This document shows positions 16,795 through 27,600 of a DNA stretch of 64,000 bases, piece by piece. Position 1 is the first letter of the stretch, and every line of letters begins with the position of its first letter. Origin of the DNA: UBA1227 sp045629305. GTDB lineage: Bacteria > Bacillota > Clostridia > Oscillospirales > Acutalibacteraceae. The stretch lies in NCBI GenBank assembly GCA_045629305.1, contig JAZQQZ010000002.1, forward strand, positions 36,826 to 100,825. Reading direction: 5' to 3'. Both the position numbers and the translations under genes were made by a program. Below the pieces are notes generated by a model, which was not told the origin of the DNA, made no database searches, and was given only the letters and a program-made list of their open reading frames with translations.

Positions 16795-17469
16795 TTAGAA
16801 TTTATAAAGCATATCCTCGATAAGCTTGAATGCTTTAGCAGAGGATTTGATTACATTTTCATTGAAATCGCCGCCATCTCCGTCAAATGTATCACTGATA
16901 CATTTGATTGAAAATGCACGCACACCGTTCATATATGATGTGCGGGCAATTGCAGCGATTTCCATATCGCAGATGTTGCAGCCGAGATTATAAAGATTAA
17001 TTTTGTCCTGTGTCTCCCATACGAAACGGTCGCCACTTGCAACAACTGCATCGCGAAGTGTCGGGTAAAGACCCTTCGCGAACTCTACGAGCTCCTTATC
17101 AAGAGGGATGAATTCGTCTTCGAATTCCTCATATTGATGGAGCTTAACTGGATCGATTGGAGATACATCATAATCGTGATTGATTGCTTTGGTTACAACA
17201 AAGAGGTCATCAACTTTAAGTGTGCGATCAAGTGCACCGGTTACGCCGAAGTTCAAAATGATTTCAACATCAAATTTGGTAATAAGAAATTGAGTTGCAG
17301 CGGATGCATCAATTTCTCCATAACCTGATTTGATTGCGTATACTTCGTTATCATTTACTTTGAAGCTATATACTTCTTTCTGTCCAATCTGTAATACTTC
17401 AATTTCAAAATCGCTTTCAAGGAAAGCTTTAAGTTCTCTTGCTATAGCAATTACAATTCCGATTTTCAT
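16795..17469 (-). CDS. 5'-methylthioadenosine/S-adenosylhomocysteine nucleosidase-like phosphorylase-family protein
   Basis: A 224-residue PNP/UDP-family enzyme. Motifs fitting MTA/SAH nucleosidase are the N-terminal IGIVIAIARELKAF, ILNFGVTGALD (the GSAG-like loop), VASGDRFV, the purine-binding CDMEIAAIA and the catalytic-Asp region IKCISDTFDGDGGDF. It would hydrolyse SAH to adenine and S-ribosylhomocysteine, the substrate of LuxS encoded about 16 kb downstream. AAGGAG precedes the ATG at a good distance. The sequence is divergent from classic MtnN (NFGVTG instead of N-x-GSAG), so a related nucleosidase specificity remains possible. It is the middle gene of a minus-strand trio with a symporter upstream and the P-ATPase downstream. 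Confidence 0.8.
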   Translation of the reverse strand: MKIGIVIAIARELKAFLESDFEIEVLQIGQKEVYSFKVNDNEVYAIKSGYGEIDASAATQFLITKFDVEIILNFGVTGALDRTLKVDDLFVVTKAINHDYDVSPIDPVKLHQYEEFEDEFIPLDKELVEFAKGLYPTLRDAVVASGDRFVWETQDKINLYNLGCNICDMEIAAIARTSYMNGVRAFSIKCISDTFDGDGGDFNENVIKSSAKAFKLIEDMLYKF

Positions 17470-17479
17470 AAATTTCTCC

Positions 17480-19057
17480 TTATTTTCTGAGTGTATCTTT
17501 ATCTAAAAGTCTAAATCTGTCTGCAGCGAGAAGGAGCATAGCTTGTCCGCCGAGAAGATCTGTAGGTGTCTCTATAAAGTCGAGAAGTACATTCATAGCT
17601 ATGATGATTCCGAGTCCTTCAACTGGAATACCAAGTTGTGCGAAAAGTACAGCGAAACTTGCAAGTGCTCCGCCAGGAATAGGTGGCGTAGCAATGCAAA
17701 GGATAACGCTGACGAGTAATGCAGTTATGAACCAAGTAAGAGAAGTTGGTACTTGGTACATATCAGCGCAGAATATTGCTGTTGAATAGAAAAGCAATGC
17801 AACTGTCGGTTTGTAAACAACTTGTCCGAAAGGAAGACCGAAGTTCGCAAGATTTTTCTTAATTCCGTACTTGTTGATACATGTATCAAGGTTCTCTGAG
17901 AAAGCGGCTGCTGAAGAAGCGGTTGTGAAACCGATGATGAATGTTGGAAGCGCTTTCTTTACGAATACTTTTACAGGTACTCTAAGCTTAATGCATACCA
18001 GTAAAATATAAATGATTATTATCAACGCAATACCAATTATGTTGACGAGAATGAATTTCCAAGAAGTCGCAGTTGTAGAGATCTCATCAAGAAGAATGAT
18101 ATCGAGTATGTTACCGAATACGAAGAACGGAACAAGTCTACGAATGAAATTCATAATAACTTGTACAAGGTAATAAATCTGTTCTGCAATAACGGCAACA
18201 TTTTGAGTTTTTTCTCCGATGAAAATCATTGCGATACCAATTGTAATTCCAAGGAAGAGAATTTGGAGCGTGTTGCCTTCAGCAAACGGTGTGAAGATGT
18301 TAGAAGGCACAGCTCCGATAATCATTTCAAAGACATCAGAAAAACTGCTGAAATCAACTGAGCCGCCTCCTATAAAGGAGAAGAAAGGTATAGATGCTAT
18401 TGCAGTAATGGTAGTTAAGGCAAACGTAAAGACAATATATCTTCCGGCGAGTTTCTTACCAAGTACGTTAAATGTGGACGCATCACCAATACTATAAATA
18501 CCCCAGATAATAGCGAAGAAAATCATAGGGCTAGATATAGCTGAAAGGAGATTAGTAAATGTTGTAAGGAGTGGAGAGAAGACACCTTCATTGATGAAGG
18601 TTGCTACATTCTCTGGTGCGCGCCTAAGTAACAATCCGCATACAATTGCCAAAGCGATAGCGATGAATAACTGACACCACTGTGGAACAGTTTTCTTGTT
18701 GGTTGTATATGAGATGACATTTATTCCTCTTGAATATCTCCAAATAGGGAGAACATCCATAGAGGATAGCGCGCTTCGCATAGCAAGCGATGTTGACTCA
18801 GTATCGTCGCCTTTGGCGTATGGGTCAAACATCTGCTCGCGCACTTCTATTACAACATGATTCTTTCCGAAACTATTATATGTCTTGAGAACAAATTCCT
18901 GCTTATCGCCAAACTTGTCACGGAAACGCAAGAGTGTCTCCTCAACGCCAAGTTTAACCTTTAAGACATCTTTCTCGTCAATATTGATTTTTTCATAATA
19001 CTTATCGACTTCCAAAATGGCGGCATCGATAGTTTCGAGTGTTAATAAACCTTCCAT
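17480..19057 (-). CDS. DAACS-family dicarboxylate/amino acid symporter with N-terminal GHKL-like domain
   Basis: A 525-residue protein with two parts. Residues about 1-110 are soluble and look like a degenerate anti-sigma/histidine-kinase-type ATPase fold (KVKLGVEETLLRFRDKFGD, then VVIEVREQMFDPYAKGD); the N-box asparagine is not evident. Residues about 130-525 are a DAACS/GltP-type sodium- or proton-coupled carrier with about eight hydrophobic segments, the re-entrant TTASSAAAFSENLD serine-rich hairpin and CIATPPIPGGALASFAVLF, where the glutamate transporter core motif lies. The same two-domain layout recurs at 44759. Start ATG has GAAGGAAA upstream. The N-terminal domain may sense nucleotide or regulate transport; that is inference. 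Confidence 0.85.
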   Translation of the reverse strand: MEGLLTLETIDAAILEVDKYYEKINIDEKDVLKVKLGVEETLLRFRDKFGDKQEFVLKTYNSFGKNHVVIEVREQMFDPYAKGDDTESTSLAMRSALSSMDVLPIWRYSRGINVISYTTNKKTVPQWCQLFIAIALAIVCGLLLRRAPENVATFINEGVFSPLLTTFTNLLSAISSPMIFFAIIWGIYSIGDASTFNVLGKKLAGRYIVFTFALTTITAIASIPFFSFIGGGSVDFSSFSDVFEMIIGAVPSNIFTPFAEGNTLQILFLGITIGIAMIFIGEKTQNVAVIAEQIYYLVQVIMNFIRRLVPFFVFGNILDIILLDEISTTATSWKFILVNIIGIALIIIIYILLVCIKLRVPVKVFVKKALPTFIIGFTTASSAAAFSENLDTCINKYGIKKNLANFGLPFGQVVYKPTVALLFYSTAIFCADMYQVPTSLTWFITALLVSVILCIATPPIPGGALASFAVLFAQLGIPVEGLGIIIAMNVLLDFIETPTDLLGGQAMLLLAADRFRLLDKDTLRK

Positions 19058-19067
19058 AAAATTTCCT

Positions 19068-20213
19068 TCAGTTACGCCTTCCTTCTTCTGCCTTATTCCG
19101 CGACATCAAGACCACCGTCTCCACATGCGCGGTGTGTGGGAACATGTCGACTGGTTGGATTTTTTCTACGACATATTCAGTCGTGCTAGTGAGATAGAGG
19201 AGATCGCGGGCGAGGGTCTCTGGGTTGCAGGAGACGTAGACGACGCGCTCTGGTGAGAGCGCGGCAACCGCATTGAGGAATTCCTCGGTAGAACCCGCAC
19301 GCGGCGGATCCATCAATACAACATCGAGATGCTCACCGCTTTCGGCGAGGCCGTTGATAAAATCGGTGGCATCTGCATTGTAAAAATAAATATTTTTAAC
19401 ATCATTTGCTTTGGCATTTGAAATAGCATCTTTGACTGCTGATTTTTCAAGTTCAACACCAATGACATCTTTTGCACCGTTCTTGGCTGCGATTATTCCT
19501 ATTGTGCCCGTGCCGCAGTAAGCGTCAAGGGCTCTTTCATTTCCAGTGAAACCAGCGAATTTGATTGCTGTTTTATAAAGTTTCTCGGTCTGCTGCGGAT
19601 TTATCTGGTAGAAACTTTTTGCCGAGATTCTAAATGTGCATCCGAGCAGCTCATCCTCGATATATCCCTTTCCATAAAGGACAGTTTCTCGGTCACCAAG
19701 GACCAGATTTGTCTCATAAGGATTTATGTTGTGAATGATGGTTGTGATTTCTGGATGCTCTTCCCTCAGCGCTTTTACGAAATTGTTCTTTGCTGGAAGA
19801 ATAGGAGATTCCGTGACAACAACAACCATAATTTGATTTGTCTTAAATCCACGTTTTACAAGGACATGTCTAGGTATAAATTTAAAATCTTTGCAAAGTT
19901 TTCGTATAGTGACTATGATTTCATCAGCTTTTTTATCTTCTATATTGCAGGAGTCCACGGATACAATCTTATGGCTGTTTGATTGATATACACCAGATAT
20001 AATTTTACCTGCACGTTTATCATACCCAAAAGCAGCTTGCACCTTATTGCGATAATGATATGGATAATACATGCCAATAATTGGCTCTATTTCTCCAAAT
20101 ATGGATAAGTATTTTTCCTCCAGCCTTTGCTTATACTGGAGTTGCTCGTCATATGGCAGGTCAAGTTGGCAGCCACCACATTTTTTATAATGTTTGCAAA
20201 TCTTTTTATCCAT
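19068..20213 (-). CDS. RlmD/RumA-family 23S rRNA (uracil-5)-methyltransferase, paralogue 1
   Basis: A 381-residue RNA m5U methyltransferase. An N-terminal [4Fe-4S] motif is visible (C5, C11, C14 in CKHYKKCGGCQ, with a later Cys), followed by the SAM-binding region LDAYCGTGTIGIIA, the DPPRAGS motif and VYVSCNPETLARDL containing the catalytic cysteine. No N-terminal TRAM domain is present, unlike the divergent neighbour. The start is the ATG at 20213, preceded by TTTAGGAGC; a longer frame adds 15 residues without a ribosome site. It ends 10 bases before the symporter gene. Exact target uridine (1939 or 747, or both as in RlmCD) cannot be told from sequence. Confidence 0.9.
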   Translation of the reverse strand: MDKKICKHYKKCGGCQLDLPYDEQLQYKQRLEEKYLSIFGEIEPIIGMYYPYHYRNKVQAAFGYDKRAGKIISGVYQSNSHKIVSVDSCNIEDKKADEIIVTIRKLCKDFKFIPRHVLVKRGFKTNQIMVVVVTESPILPAKNNFVKALREEHPEITTIIHNINPYETNLVLGDRETVLYGKGYIEDELLGCTFRISAKSFYQINPQQTEKLYKTAIKFAGFTGNERALDAYCGTGTIGIIAAKNGAKDVIGVELEKSAVKDAISNAKANDVKNIYFYNADATDFINGLAESGEHLDVVLMDPPRAGSTEEFLNAVAALSPERVVYVSCNPETLARDLLYLTSTTEYVVEKIQPVDMFPHTAHVETVVLMSRNKAEEGRRN

Positions 20214-20301
20214 AATTTTTGCTCCTAAAAATCCAATTATTATTCTATCATAAATCAATCCAATATGGTATTATTTTACATATATTATTTAGGAGTTTTT
20301 T

Positions 20302-21627
20302 ATGCTTAATAAAAATGACGAGGTAAATTTAATCATTGATGGTATGACTGCTGAAGGTGAGGGAGTGGCTCATCTTGACGGTCAGGCGATTTTTGTTCGC
20401 GGAACGGTTGTGGGCGATGAGATTATCGCTCACATAATTCTTGCTAAGAAAAATTATGCAGTTGCAAAGCTCACAAAAATCATTACGCCATCGCCTGACC
20501 GCATAGAATCAGACTGTCCTGTATCAGATAAGTGCGGTGGATGTTCATATAGGCAGATGTCATATGAAGCAGAACTTAGAATTAAGCAGCAAAAAGTTGA
20601 AGACGCCTTTAAAAGAATAGGCCATTTAGATATAGAAGTTGACAAAATAATCGGTAGTAAAACTGAAGGTTATAGAAATAAGGCCCAGTATCCAGTGGCA
20701 AGAGATACAAGAGATGATAGCCTTCTCATTGGATTTTATGCATGGAATACCCATAGGATTGTCCCTTGTAGAGACTGCAGATTACAGGATCCAGTATTTA
20801 AAAACATCGTTGATATAGTTGCAAATTGGGCAGAGAAAAACGGCATTTATTGTATAAGGCATATCTATGTTCGCAGAGCACATTTTACGGGCGAAATTAT
20901 GGTTTGCCTTGTAATAAATGAAGATGGTATAGATAAAAAAGAAGAGCTCATAAATGAGCTCGCAGAAAAAATCGAAAATGTTAAAACTATACTTCTAAAT
21001 ATCAATAAAAAGGACACGAATGTCATACTTGGAAGCGAGTGTAAGATGCTTCTTGGAGATGGCTATATAAACGACAAATTATTAGAAAAAACCTTTAGAA
21101 TTTCGCCACTTTCGTTCTATCAAGTCAACAGTGAACAATGTGAAGTACTTTATTCTAAAGCGGCAGAATTTGCCCATCTTACGGGCTCTGAGACACTTTT
21201 GGATCTTTACTGTGGTACAGGAACAATCGGTCTTACAATGGCGTGTAAAGTAAAACACCTTGTCGGGGTTGAAATCGTTCCAGAAGCTGTCGAAGATGCA
21301 AGAAAAAATGCAGAAATTAATGGAATAGAAAATGCAGAATTTTATTGTGGAGATGCAGGCAAAATTACAAAGGATTTATCTATAAATCCAGATGTAATTT
21401 TGATTGATCCACCACGAAAAGGAATGTCTGAAGAACTCGTTTCCACTGTCGTAGAAATGAAGCCAGACAGGGTGGTCTATGTCTCATGTGATCCAGCAAC
21501 TCTTGCACGTGACTGCGCACGTTTTGCAACACTCGGTTACACTGTCTCCCGTGCATGCCCGGTAGACATGTTCCCTCGCACCGCGCATGTGGAGACAGTA
21601 TGTCTTCTAATAAAAAATCTTTACTAA
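20302..21627 (+). CDS. rlmD: RlmD/RumA-family 23S rRNA (uracil-5)-methyltransferase with TRAM domain, paralogue 2
   Basis: A 441-residue enzyme. Residues about 1-60 form a TRAM RNA-binding domain (MTAEGEGVAHLDGQAIFVRG), then the Fe-S cysteines of CPVSDKCGGCSYRQM, the SAM motif LDLYCGTGTIGLTM, DPPRKGMS and the catalytic VYVSCDPATLARDC near the C-terminus. Length and domain order match full RumA/RlmCD. It is transcribed divergently from the TRAM-less paralogue across 88 bases, with TAGGAG upstream of its ATG. The symbol reflects the family; which uridine it modifies is uncertain. Confidence 0.9.
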   Translation: MLNKNDEVNLIIDGMTAEGEGVAHLDGQAIFVRGTVVGDEIIAHIILAKKNYAVAKLTKIITPSPDRIESDCPVSDKCGGCSYRQMSYEAELRIKQQKVEDAFKRIGHLDIEVDKIIGSKTEGYRNKAQYPVARDTRDDSLLIGFYAWNTHRIVPCRDCRLQDPVFKNIVDIVANWAEKNGIYCIRHIYVRRAHFTGEIMVCLVINEDGIDKKEELINELAEKIENVKTILLNINKKDTNVILGSECKMLLGDGYINDKLLEKTFRISPLSFYQVNSEQCEVLYSKAAEFAHLTGSETLLDLYCGTGTIGLTMACKVKHLVGVEIVPEAVEDARKNAEINGIENAEFYCGDAGKITKDLSINPDVILIDPPRKGMSEELVSTVVEMKPDRVVYVSCDPATLARDCARFATLGYTVSRACPVDMFPRTAHVETVCLLIKNLY

Positions 21628-21699
21628 TAAGGTAAAATTATGATATATTATTTTAGCAATTTATGTATTTATAAATAGATTTTATTATAAAGGGAGTAT

Positions 21700-24567
21700 A
21701 TGAAGGTGAAGGAGAAAGCAACTCTTAAGCTGAGAAGCCTTGTAGCAGTAGCCCTTTTAGCATTGTTAATGCTATCTTTGTTTGCACCTGTGGCAAATGC
21801 GACGGAATCAAACAAAGGCACAACGGTTAAAACAGTAAAAGTCGGATATTTTAACTTCCAAGAGTATATGCTTGGAGCAGCAGAAGGTGAAGCCAAATCA
21901 GGCTACGCCTATGAGTTGCTTCATGCGGTTGCGGGTATAAACAATTGGAAATATGAGTTCGTTTATGGTGATTTTAATGATTTATATGAAAAACTTCTAA
22001 ATGGTGAAATTGATATTTTGCCATGCATTGTTTATACAGAGGAGAGAGCTGCCCTTCACCTTTTCTCTGAGGAAGAAATCTATTTTGAACAATATTATGT
22101 TTCCACTTTAAAAGAAAATGCGAAAAATTTTAAAAGTATAGAGGATTTAGACGGTAAAAAAATTAGTTCTGTTGCGGGCGCTAACCAAAATAAAGTGTTC
22201 GATGAATGGGAAAAGAAGAATGGTATAAATGCCACTCTCGTTAATGCATCGTCTTATGAGGATTCATGGAAATTACTTGATGAAGGTAAAGTAGATTTTA
22301 TCTTAAATGTCGATAACGCCTCACAGGCCTCAGATTATACTTCTTTATTTAAAGTTGGCGCAGGTAGTTCAAGGCTTGCTATAGCTCCAAATAGAGAAGA
22401 TATTAAATCGGAACTCGATAATGCAATTGATTTAATATATGAAATAAGCCCATTTACAATGTCTCATCTTAAAGAAAAATATCTTACAGGAACGCTTTCT
22501 TCCTATAAACTTTCGGATGAAGAACTCGAATGGCTTGCTAATAAAAAAGTAATTAGGCTCGCTGGTTTTGTAAATGATGCCCCTTACACTTACACTGATG
22601 AAGATGGAAATGTTGTGGGCGTATATCCAGAAATGGTTGATATGATTTTTAAAAAACTTGGGGTGGATATAGAAACCGAATGGACATTATACAAAGATCT
22701 AAATAAAATGCATAAGGATCTTAGAGAAGGTAAAATCGATCTTGTTTGTCCTGATTATTTGAGCACATATTATGCAGAAACAAATGACATTGTATTGTCA
22801 GAAGAGATACATCGAGTAAATATGGGTATTCTTTTTAAAGAAGATATGGAAGAGCAGAATATAAAGAAGATTGCGACCCCTTCTACGAAACTCGGTATTT
22901 ACTATGTAACTGACAATTTTACAGATGTAGAAATAATCAAATGTAAATCAGTTGAGGACTGCATTGCCGCAGTAGTATCGGGGGAGGCCGATGCGGCAGT
23001 CGCACACGTTGCTGCACTTCAAGAAAAGTCTGTTAAATATTTGAGACCATTTACAGTTAATACATTAGTAGCTGGTTGTCCGATATGTTTTTCAAGCAAT
23101 CACAATAGTGGAACATTGCTCCTTATTCTAAATCGTGGTATACATCTAATTTCAGCTTCTGAATTGCAAACTCTTGCAATAAAACATTATCCAAATAATG
23201 GTTATGAATTTTGGAATTTCTTAAAGGAAAATATTCTCTTTGTAGTTATGTTCTTTATCGCAATATTTATCGTTATTGTTTATGCGATAGATAGAAACAT
23301 GTCTTCAAGAAAGCTCAAGAAAAATTTAGGTGAGATTACAAGACAAAAAGAGATTATTGAAGCAGATGAAATAGAACTTGTCGCAGCAAAGGATGCTGCA
23401 AATATGGCAAGTAGAGCTAAATCAACCTTCCTCTTTAATATGTCGCATGATATTAGAACCCCAATGAATGCGATACTTGGCTATTCTGATCGAATGCTTA
23501 GACATATTGATGATGAAGAGATTGTTGCTGATAGTGCTAGGAAGATTAAATCATCTGGTGAGTATTTATTGTCACTTATCAATGATGTTCTTGATATGGC
23601 AAGAATTGAATCAGATAAAACTAAAATTGAGCCGACTATTAATGATATCAAAGCAAAGGGATTGCTTCTCTGTGATGTGTTCGAAGTTGATATGCAGAAG
23701 AAGGATTTGACATTTAATGTCGACTTTAATGATATAAAAGATAATCTTGTTTGGTATGACACGTTAAAACTTAGACAAGTTATGCTTAACTTGATATCTA
23801 ATGCTGTGAAGTATACACAGGTGGGTGGAACAATCACTCATACAGTACGCCAGTTGCCTAGCGACATTCCAGGGAATGCCAAATTTGAAATCGTTGTTGC
23901 TGATAACGGTATGGGTATGTCCCAAGAATTCCTTGATCATATTTTTGATCAATTTTCTCGTAGCGATGACTCGATAACAAAGGAAACACAGGGTACTGGA
24001 CTGGGAATGTCAATCGTTGGTAAGATCATTGATCTTATGAACGGAAAAATTGATATTCAAAGTGAAGTTGGCAAGGGAACTAAGATAACGGTTTTCCTTG
24101 ATTTAAAAATTGCAACGGAAGAAGAAATTCGCGAATATTATGCTGCCAATGAACCTGTTAAAGAAGAAATATCATTGGAAGGCCTTCGTATTCTTCTTGT
24201 TGACGATAACGAATTAAATCGTGAAATTGCTCAAGACATTCTCACTGAAGAAGGATGCATAGTTGTCGATATTGCTGAGAATGGAAAAATAGCAGTTGAA
24301 AAGGTGGCAGAATCATCTAAAGGAAAATATGATGTTGTCCTTATGGATGTACAAATGCCTGTTATGGATGGCTATGAAGCGACAAAGGTTATTAGAGAAT
24401 TAGAAAATAAAGACCTTGCAAATATCCCAATTGTTGCGATGACAGCAAATGCTTTTGATGAAGACCGTCAAAACGCACTAAATGCTGGAATGAATGCGCA
24501 TATAGCGAAGCCAATTGATATTTCCGTATTGGCAAGAACGCTATCAGAATATGTTAAACTGGGTTAG
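21700..24567 (+). CDS. Hybrid histidine kinase with two periplasmic solute-binding (SBP_bac_3) domains
   Basis: A 955-residue BvgS-like sensor. A signal peptide (VAVALLALLMLSLFAPVANA, about residues 14-33) leads into two tandem family-3 solute-binding domains (about 48-265 and 280-500; the second begins KKVIRLAGFVNDAPYTYTDEDGN). One membrane helix follows (about 510-530, FVVMFFIAIFIVIVYAI), then a coiled coil, HisKA with H583 (FNMSHDIRTPMNAILGY), HATPase_c (LNLISNAVKYT, DNGMGMS, GTGLGMSI) and a receiver with D883 (LMDVQMPVMDGYEA). Such Venus-flytrap domains usually bind amino acids or small acids; the ligand is unknown. No Hpt domain is fused, so an external Hpt such as the one at 9830 is needed. 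A second hybrid kinase follows after 34 bases. Confidence 0.93.
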   Translation: MKVKEKATLKLRSLVAVALLALLMLSLFAPVANATESNKGTTVKTVKVGYFNFQEYMLGAAEGEAKSGYAYELLHAVAGINNWKYEFVYGDFNDLYEKLLNGEIDILPCIVYTEERAALHLFSEEEIYFEQYYVSTLKENAKNFKSIEDLDGKKISSVAGANQNKVFDEWEKKNGINATLVNASSYEDSWKLLDEGKVDFILNVDNASQASDYTSLFKVGAGSSRLAIAPNREDIKSELDNAIDLIYEISPFTMSHLKEKYLTGTLSSYKLSDEELEWLANKKVIRLAGFVNDAPYTYTDEDGNVVGVYPEMVDMIFKKLGVDIETEWTLYKDLNKMHKDLREGKIDLVCPDYLSTYYAETNDIVLSEEIHRVNMGILFKEDMEEQNIKKIATPSTKLGIYYVTDNFTDVEIIKCKSVEDCIAAVVSGEADAAVAHVAALQEKSVKYLRPFTVNTLVAGCPICFSSNHNSGTLLLILNRGIHLISASELQTLAIKHYPNNGYEFWNFLKENILFVVMFFIAIFIVIVYAIDRNMSSRKLKKNLGEITRQKEIIEADEIELVAAKDAANMASRAKSTFLFNMSHDIRTPMNAILGYSDRMLRHIDDEEIVADSARKIKSSGEYLLSLINDVLDMARIESDKTKIEPTINDIKAKGLLLCDVFEVDMQKKDLTFNVDFNDIKDNLVWYDTLKLRQVMLNLISNAVKYTQVGGTITHTVRQLPSDIPGNAKFEIVVADNGMGMSQEFLDHIFDQFSRSDDSITKETQGTGLGMSIVGKIIDLMNGKIDIQSEVGKGTKITVFLDLKIATEEEIREYYAANEPVKEEISLEGLRILLVDDNELNREIAQDILTEEGCIVVDIAENGKIAVEKVAESSKGKYDVVLMDVQMPVMDGYEATKVIRELENKDLANIPIVAMTANAFDEDRQNALNAGMNAHIAKPIDISVLARTLSEYVKLG

Positions 24568-24601
24568 TTTATATTAAAATTTTGTTTTGAGGAGAAATGA
24601 C

Positions 24602-27600
24602 ATGACAGAGAAAGAAGCTAGAGCATTAGTCGCTAGTTTGCGAGAGGTATTCTTCAAGGTTCTGATTTCTGATCCAATTGAGCACCATGTCTTTGACTTC
24701 GACGAGAACGGAAAATTTGTCGTAGTTAATAAATGTTATGCAGTTTGGAATAGAAGTAAACCTTGTGAAGAATGTGTTACAAAAAAGACATGCCTTGAAC
24801 ATATTACAACTGACAAGTACGAGGTGCTTGGCGGTGAGGTATGCCATATTACAAGCAAACCAATTGAAATTGAAGGAAATGAATATGCACTTGAGATGGT
24901 AACTCTTCTTGATGATGTAAAGGACGTTAACCGTAGAGAAGTATTGCTTCATGAGCAAGAACGTAATATGGAGATCATCAAGATCCTCGCATCTGAGTAT
25001 TCATCAGTTTACTACATCGACCTTGAGACAGATGAACTTAACCCATATACAATGAACGCTGAGACAGAGTCTGAGTTCGGTCAGATCTTCAACAGCGGAA
25101 TCACATATTCAGAAGCTTTCAAACTTTACGTAGACCGCCTTATTTATTCAAAAGATAAGGAACTCATGCTTGAAGCTGGTTCGGTTGAGCATATTGCAAA
25201 CGAACTTGAGAACAAGAAAACATTTATTACAACCTACCGTTCAGATAATGGAGGCGACCCTCATTATTGCGAAATGAAGTTCGTAAAGGTAGGAGATTCA
25301 TTTGGCAAGCCTAAAGAGGTCGCCCTCGGTTTCGCCGATAAGAATGAAGAAATTCGTGCTGAACTTGCAAGAAAGGAAGAGATTGACCGTAACAACGAAA
25401 TCATCGAGATTCTTGCATCTGAGTATACATCAGTTTACTATATCGACCTTACAACTGATGAACTTACACCGTACTCAATGAACGCTGAGACTGAGGACCA
25501 GTTCGGAGTACTTTTCAAAGACATGACATATTCTGACGCGTTCAGAATGTACGTAGATAAACTGATTCATTCGGCAGATAAGGCAATGATGCTTAAAGCT
25601 GGATCAATTGGAAATATTATGAAGGAACTTCGTTATAAGAAGACTTTCATTACAACTTATCGTTCAGATAATAATGGCGAACCACGTTACTGCGAAATGA
25701 AATTCGTAAAGGTGGGAACCGAAGAAGGCACACCAAGAGCTGTGGCTCTCGGTTTCGCCGATAAGGATGACGAACTTCGTAATCGCATTGAGCAGGAGAC
25801 GGTTCGCCAGAGAAATACTGAGATTATCGAAATCCTCGCATCTGAGTACACATCAGTTTATTACATCGACCTTACAACCGATGAACTTGACCCGTACACA
25901 ATGAACGAGGAGACAGAGTCTGAGTTCGGTACTGTATTCCGTTCTGGAATTAAGTACTCAGATGCGTTCAAGATGTACGTAGATACACTCGTATTTAATG
26001 ATGATAAACCAATGATGCTTAAAGCAGGTTCTATCTACAACATCCTTGAAGAACTTCACGACAAGAAGACCTTTATTACAACCTATCGTTCCGATAGTGA
26101 CGGCACTGTTCGTTACTGCGAAATGAAATTCGTAAAGGTAGGAGACGACGACAACCCTCAGGCTGTTGCCCTCGGTTTCTCCGTTGTCGATGATGAGTAT
26201 CGTAAAGAACTCGCTAACAAACAGCGTGAAGAGTTCATCAACAGTTTGGCCGATGACTACGAGGCCGTATTCCATGTTGATTTCGATACTAAGACAATTG
26301 AAACAGTCCGTATGTCTGATGCATATATGCAGCGCAACCCATCTCTTGAAAGAAAGATGGATTATTACAAGTATGTTGACGCCGTTGCTGCCAATATCGC
26401 GTCAGAAGATAAGGAAGATTTCGTAAGAGTTCTCTCTGCTAATAATATTGATAGAGAGTTCGCAAAAGCGGATGCTTTCTTCCATAACTACCGTATTGAA
26501 AGAAACAAAACAATTACATATTACCAGCTTAAGGTTATTCATACCGGCGACTGGTTATATGATAAGAACTTCCTCATCGGTGTACACAACATGGATGAAC
26601 TTACACGTGCGCAGGTTGAACAGGAGGAGATTCTTGAGGAAGCTCGTGAGCAGGCTGAGTCTGCGAACGTTGCAAAGTCAACATTCCTCTTTAACATGTC
26701 GCACGACATCCGTACTCCTATGAATGCCATTATTGGATTCAACAATATGGCAAGAAAGAATCTTGATAATCCAGAGAAACTTCAAGATTGTCTTAACAAG
26801 GTTGACCTCAGTAGCCAGCATCTCCTTAGTATCATTAACGACGTGCTTGATATGGCACGAATTGAATCAGGTAAGGTTACTATTGAAGAAGATCGAGTAA
26901 TCATCACTGATTCGGCGAATGACCTTGGTGCTATGCTTCGTGAGACAATTAAAGATGGAAGTCTTGATTTCAACGTTGATGTATCTAAGATTCAGCATAA
27001 CTGCGTATATGCTGATAAGATTCGTGTAAATAGAGTTCTTACTAATATTGCAACAAATGCCATCAAGTATTCGAAGCAGGGTGGTTATGTAAATTGTAAG
27101 ATTGTTGAGACACCTTGCAAGACAGACGGATATGCTGCATATGATTTCATTGTTGAAGATGATGGCATTGGAATGTCAGAGGAATTCTTGACACATATTT
27201 TCGAAGCATTCGTTCGTGAATCTACATCTACAATCACAGGTATCCAGGGTACTGGTCTTGGTATGGCAATCACTAAGTCACTTGTTGATCTTATGGGCGG
27301 TACCATTGATATTCAAAGTAAACTCGGTGAAGGTACAACAGTTACAATTCATTTCGAATTTAGGCTTGCAGATGAGAACTTTGTTGATTCTAAAGAAGAA
27401 TATGAGACCAGTCTTAAACTTCTCGAGGGTAAGAAGGTTCTCCTCGTAGAGGATAACGAGCTTAACCGAGAGATCGCAAAGGATATTTTGGAAGATATGG
27501 GCATGGTTGTCGACGAAGCTTATGATGGCACATTTGCTGTTGAAAAGGTTGTCGAAGCATGTGATAAGAGTGCTGAGGATCGTTACGACTTCGTTCTTAT

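Noticed and set aside
24952..26216. Assembly artefact explaining the triple repeat
   Set aside because: The three copies differ at many positions at DNA and protein level and remain in frame, so they are real diverged duplications.
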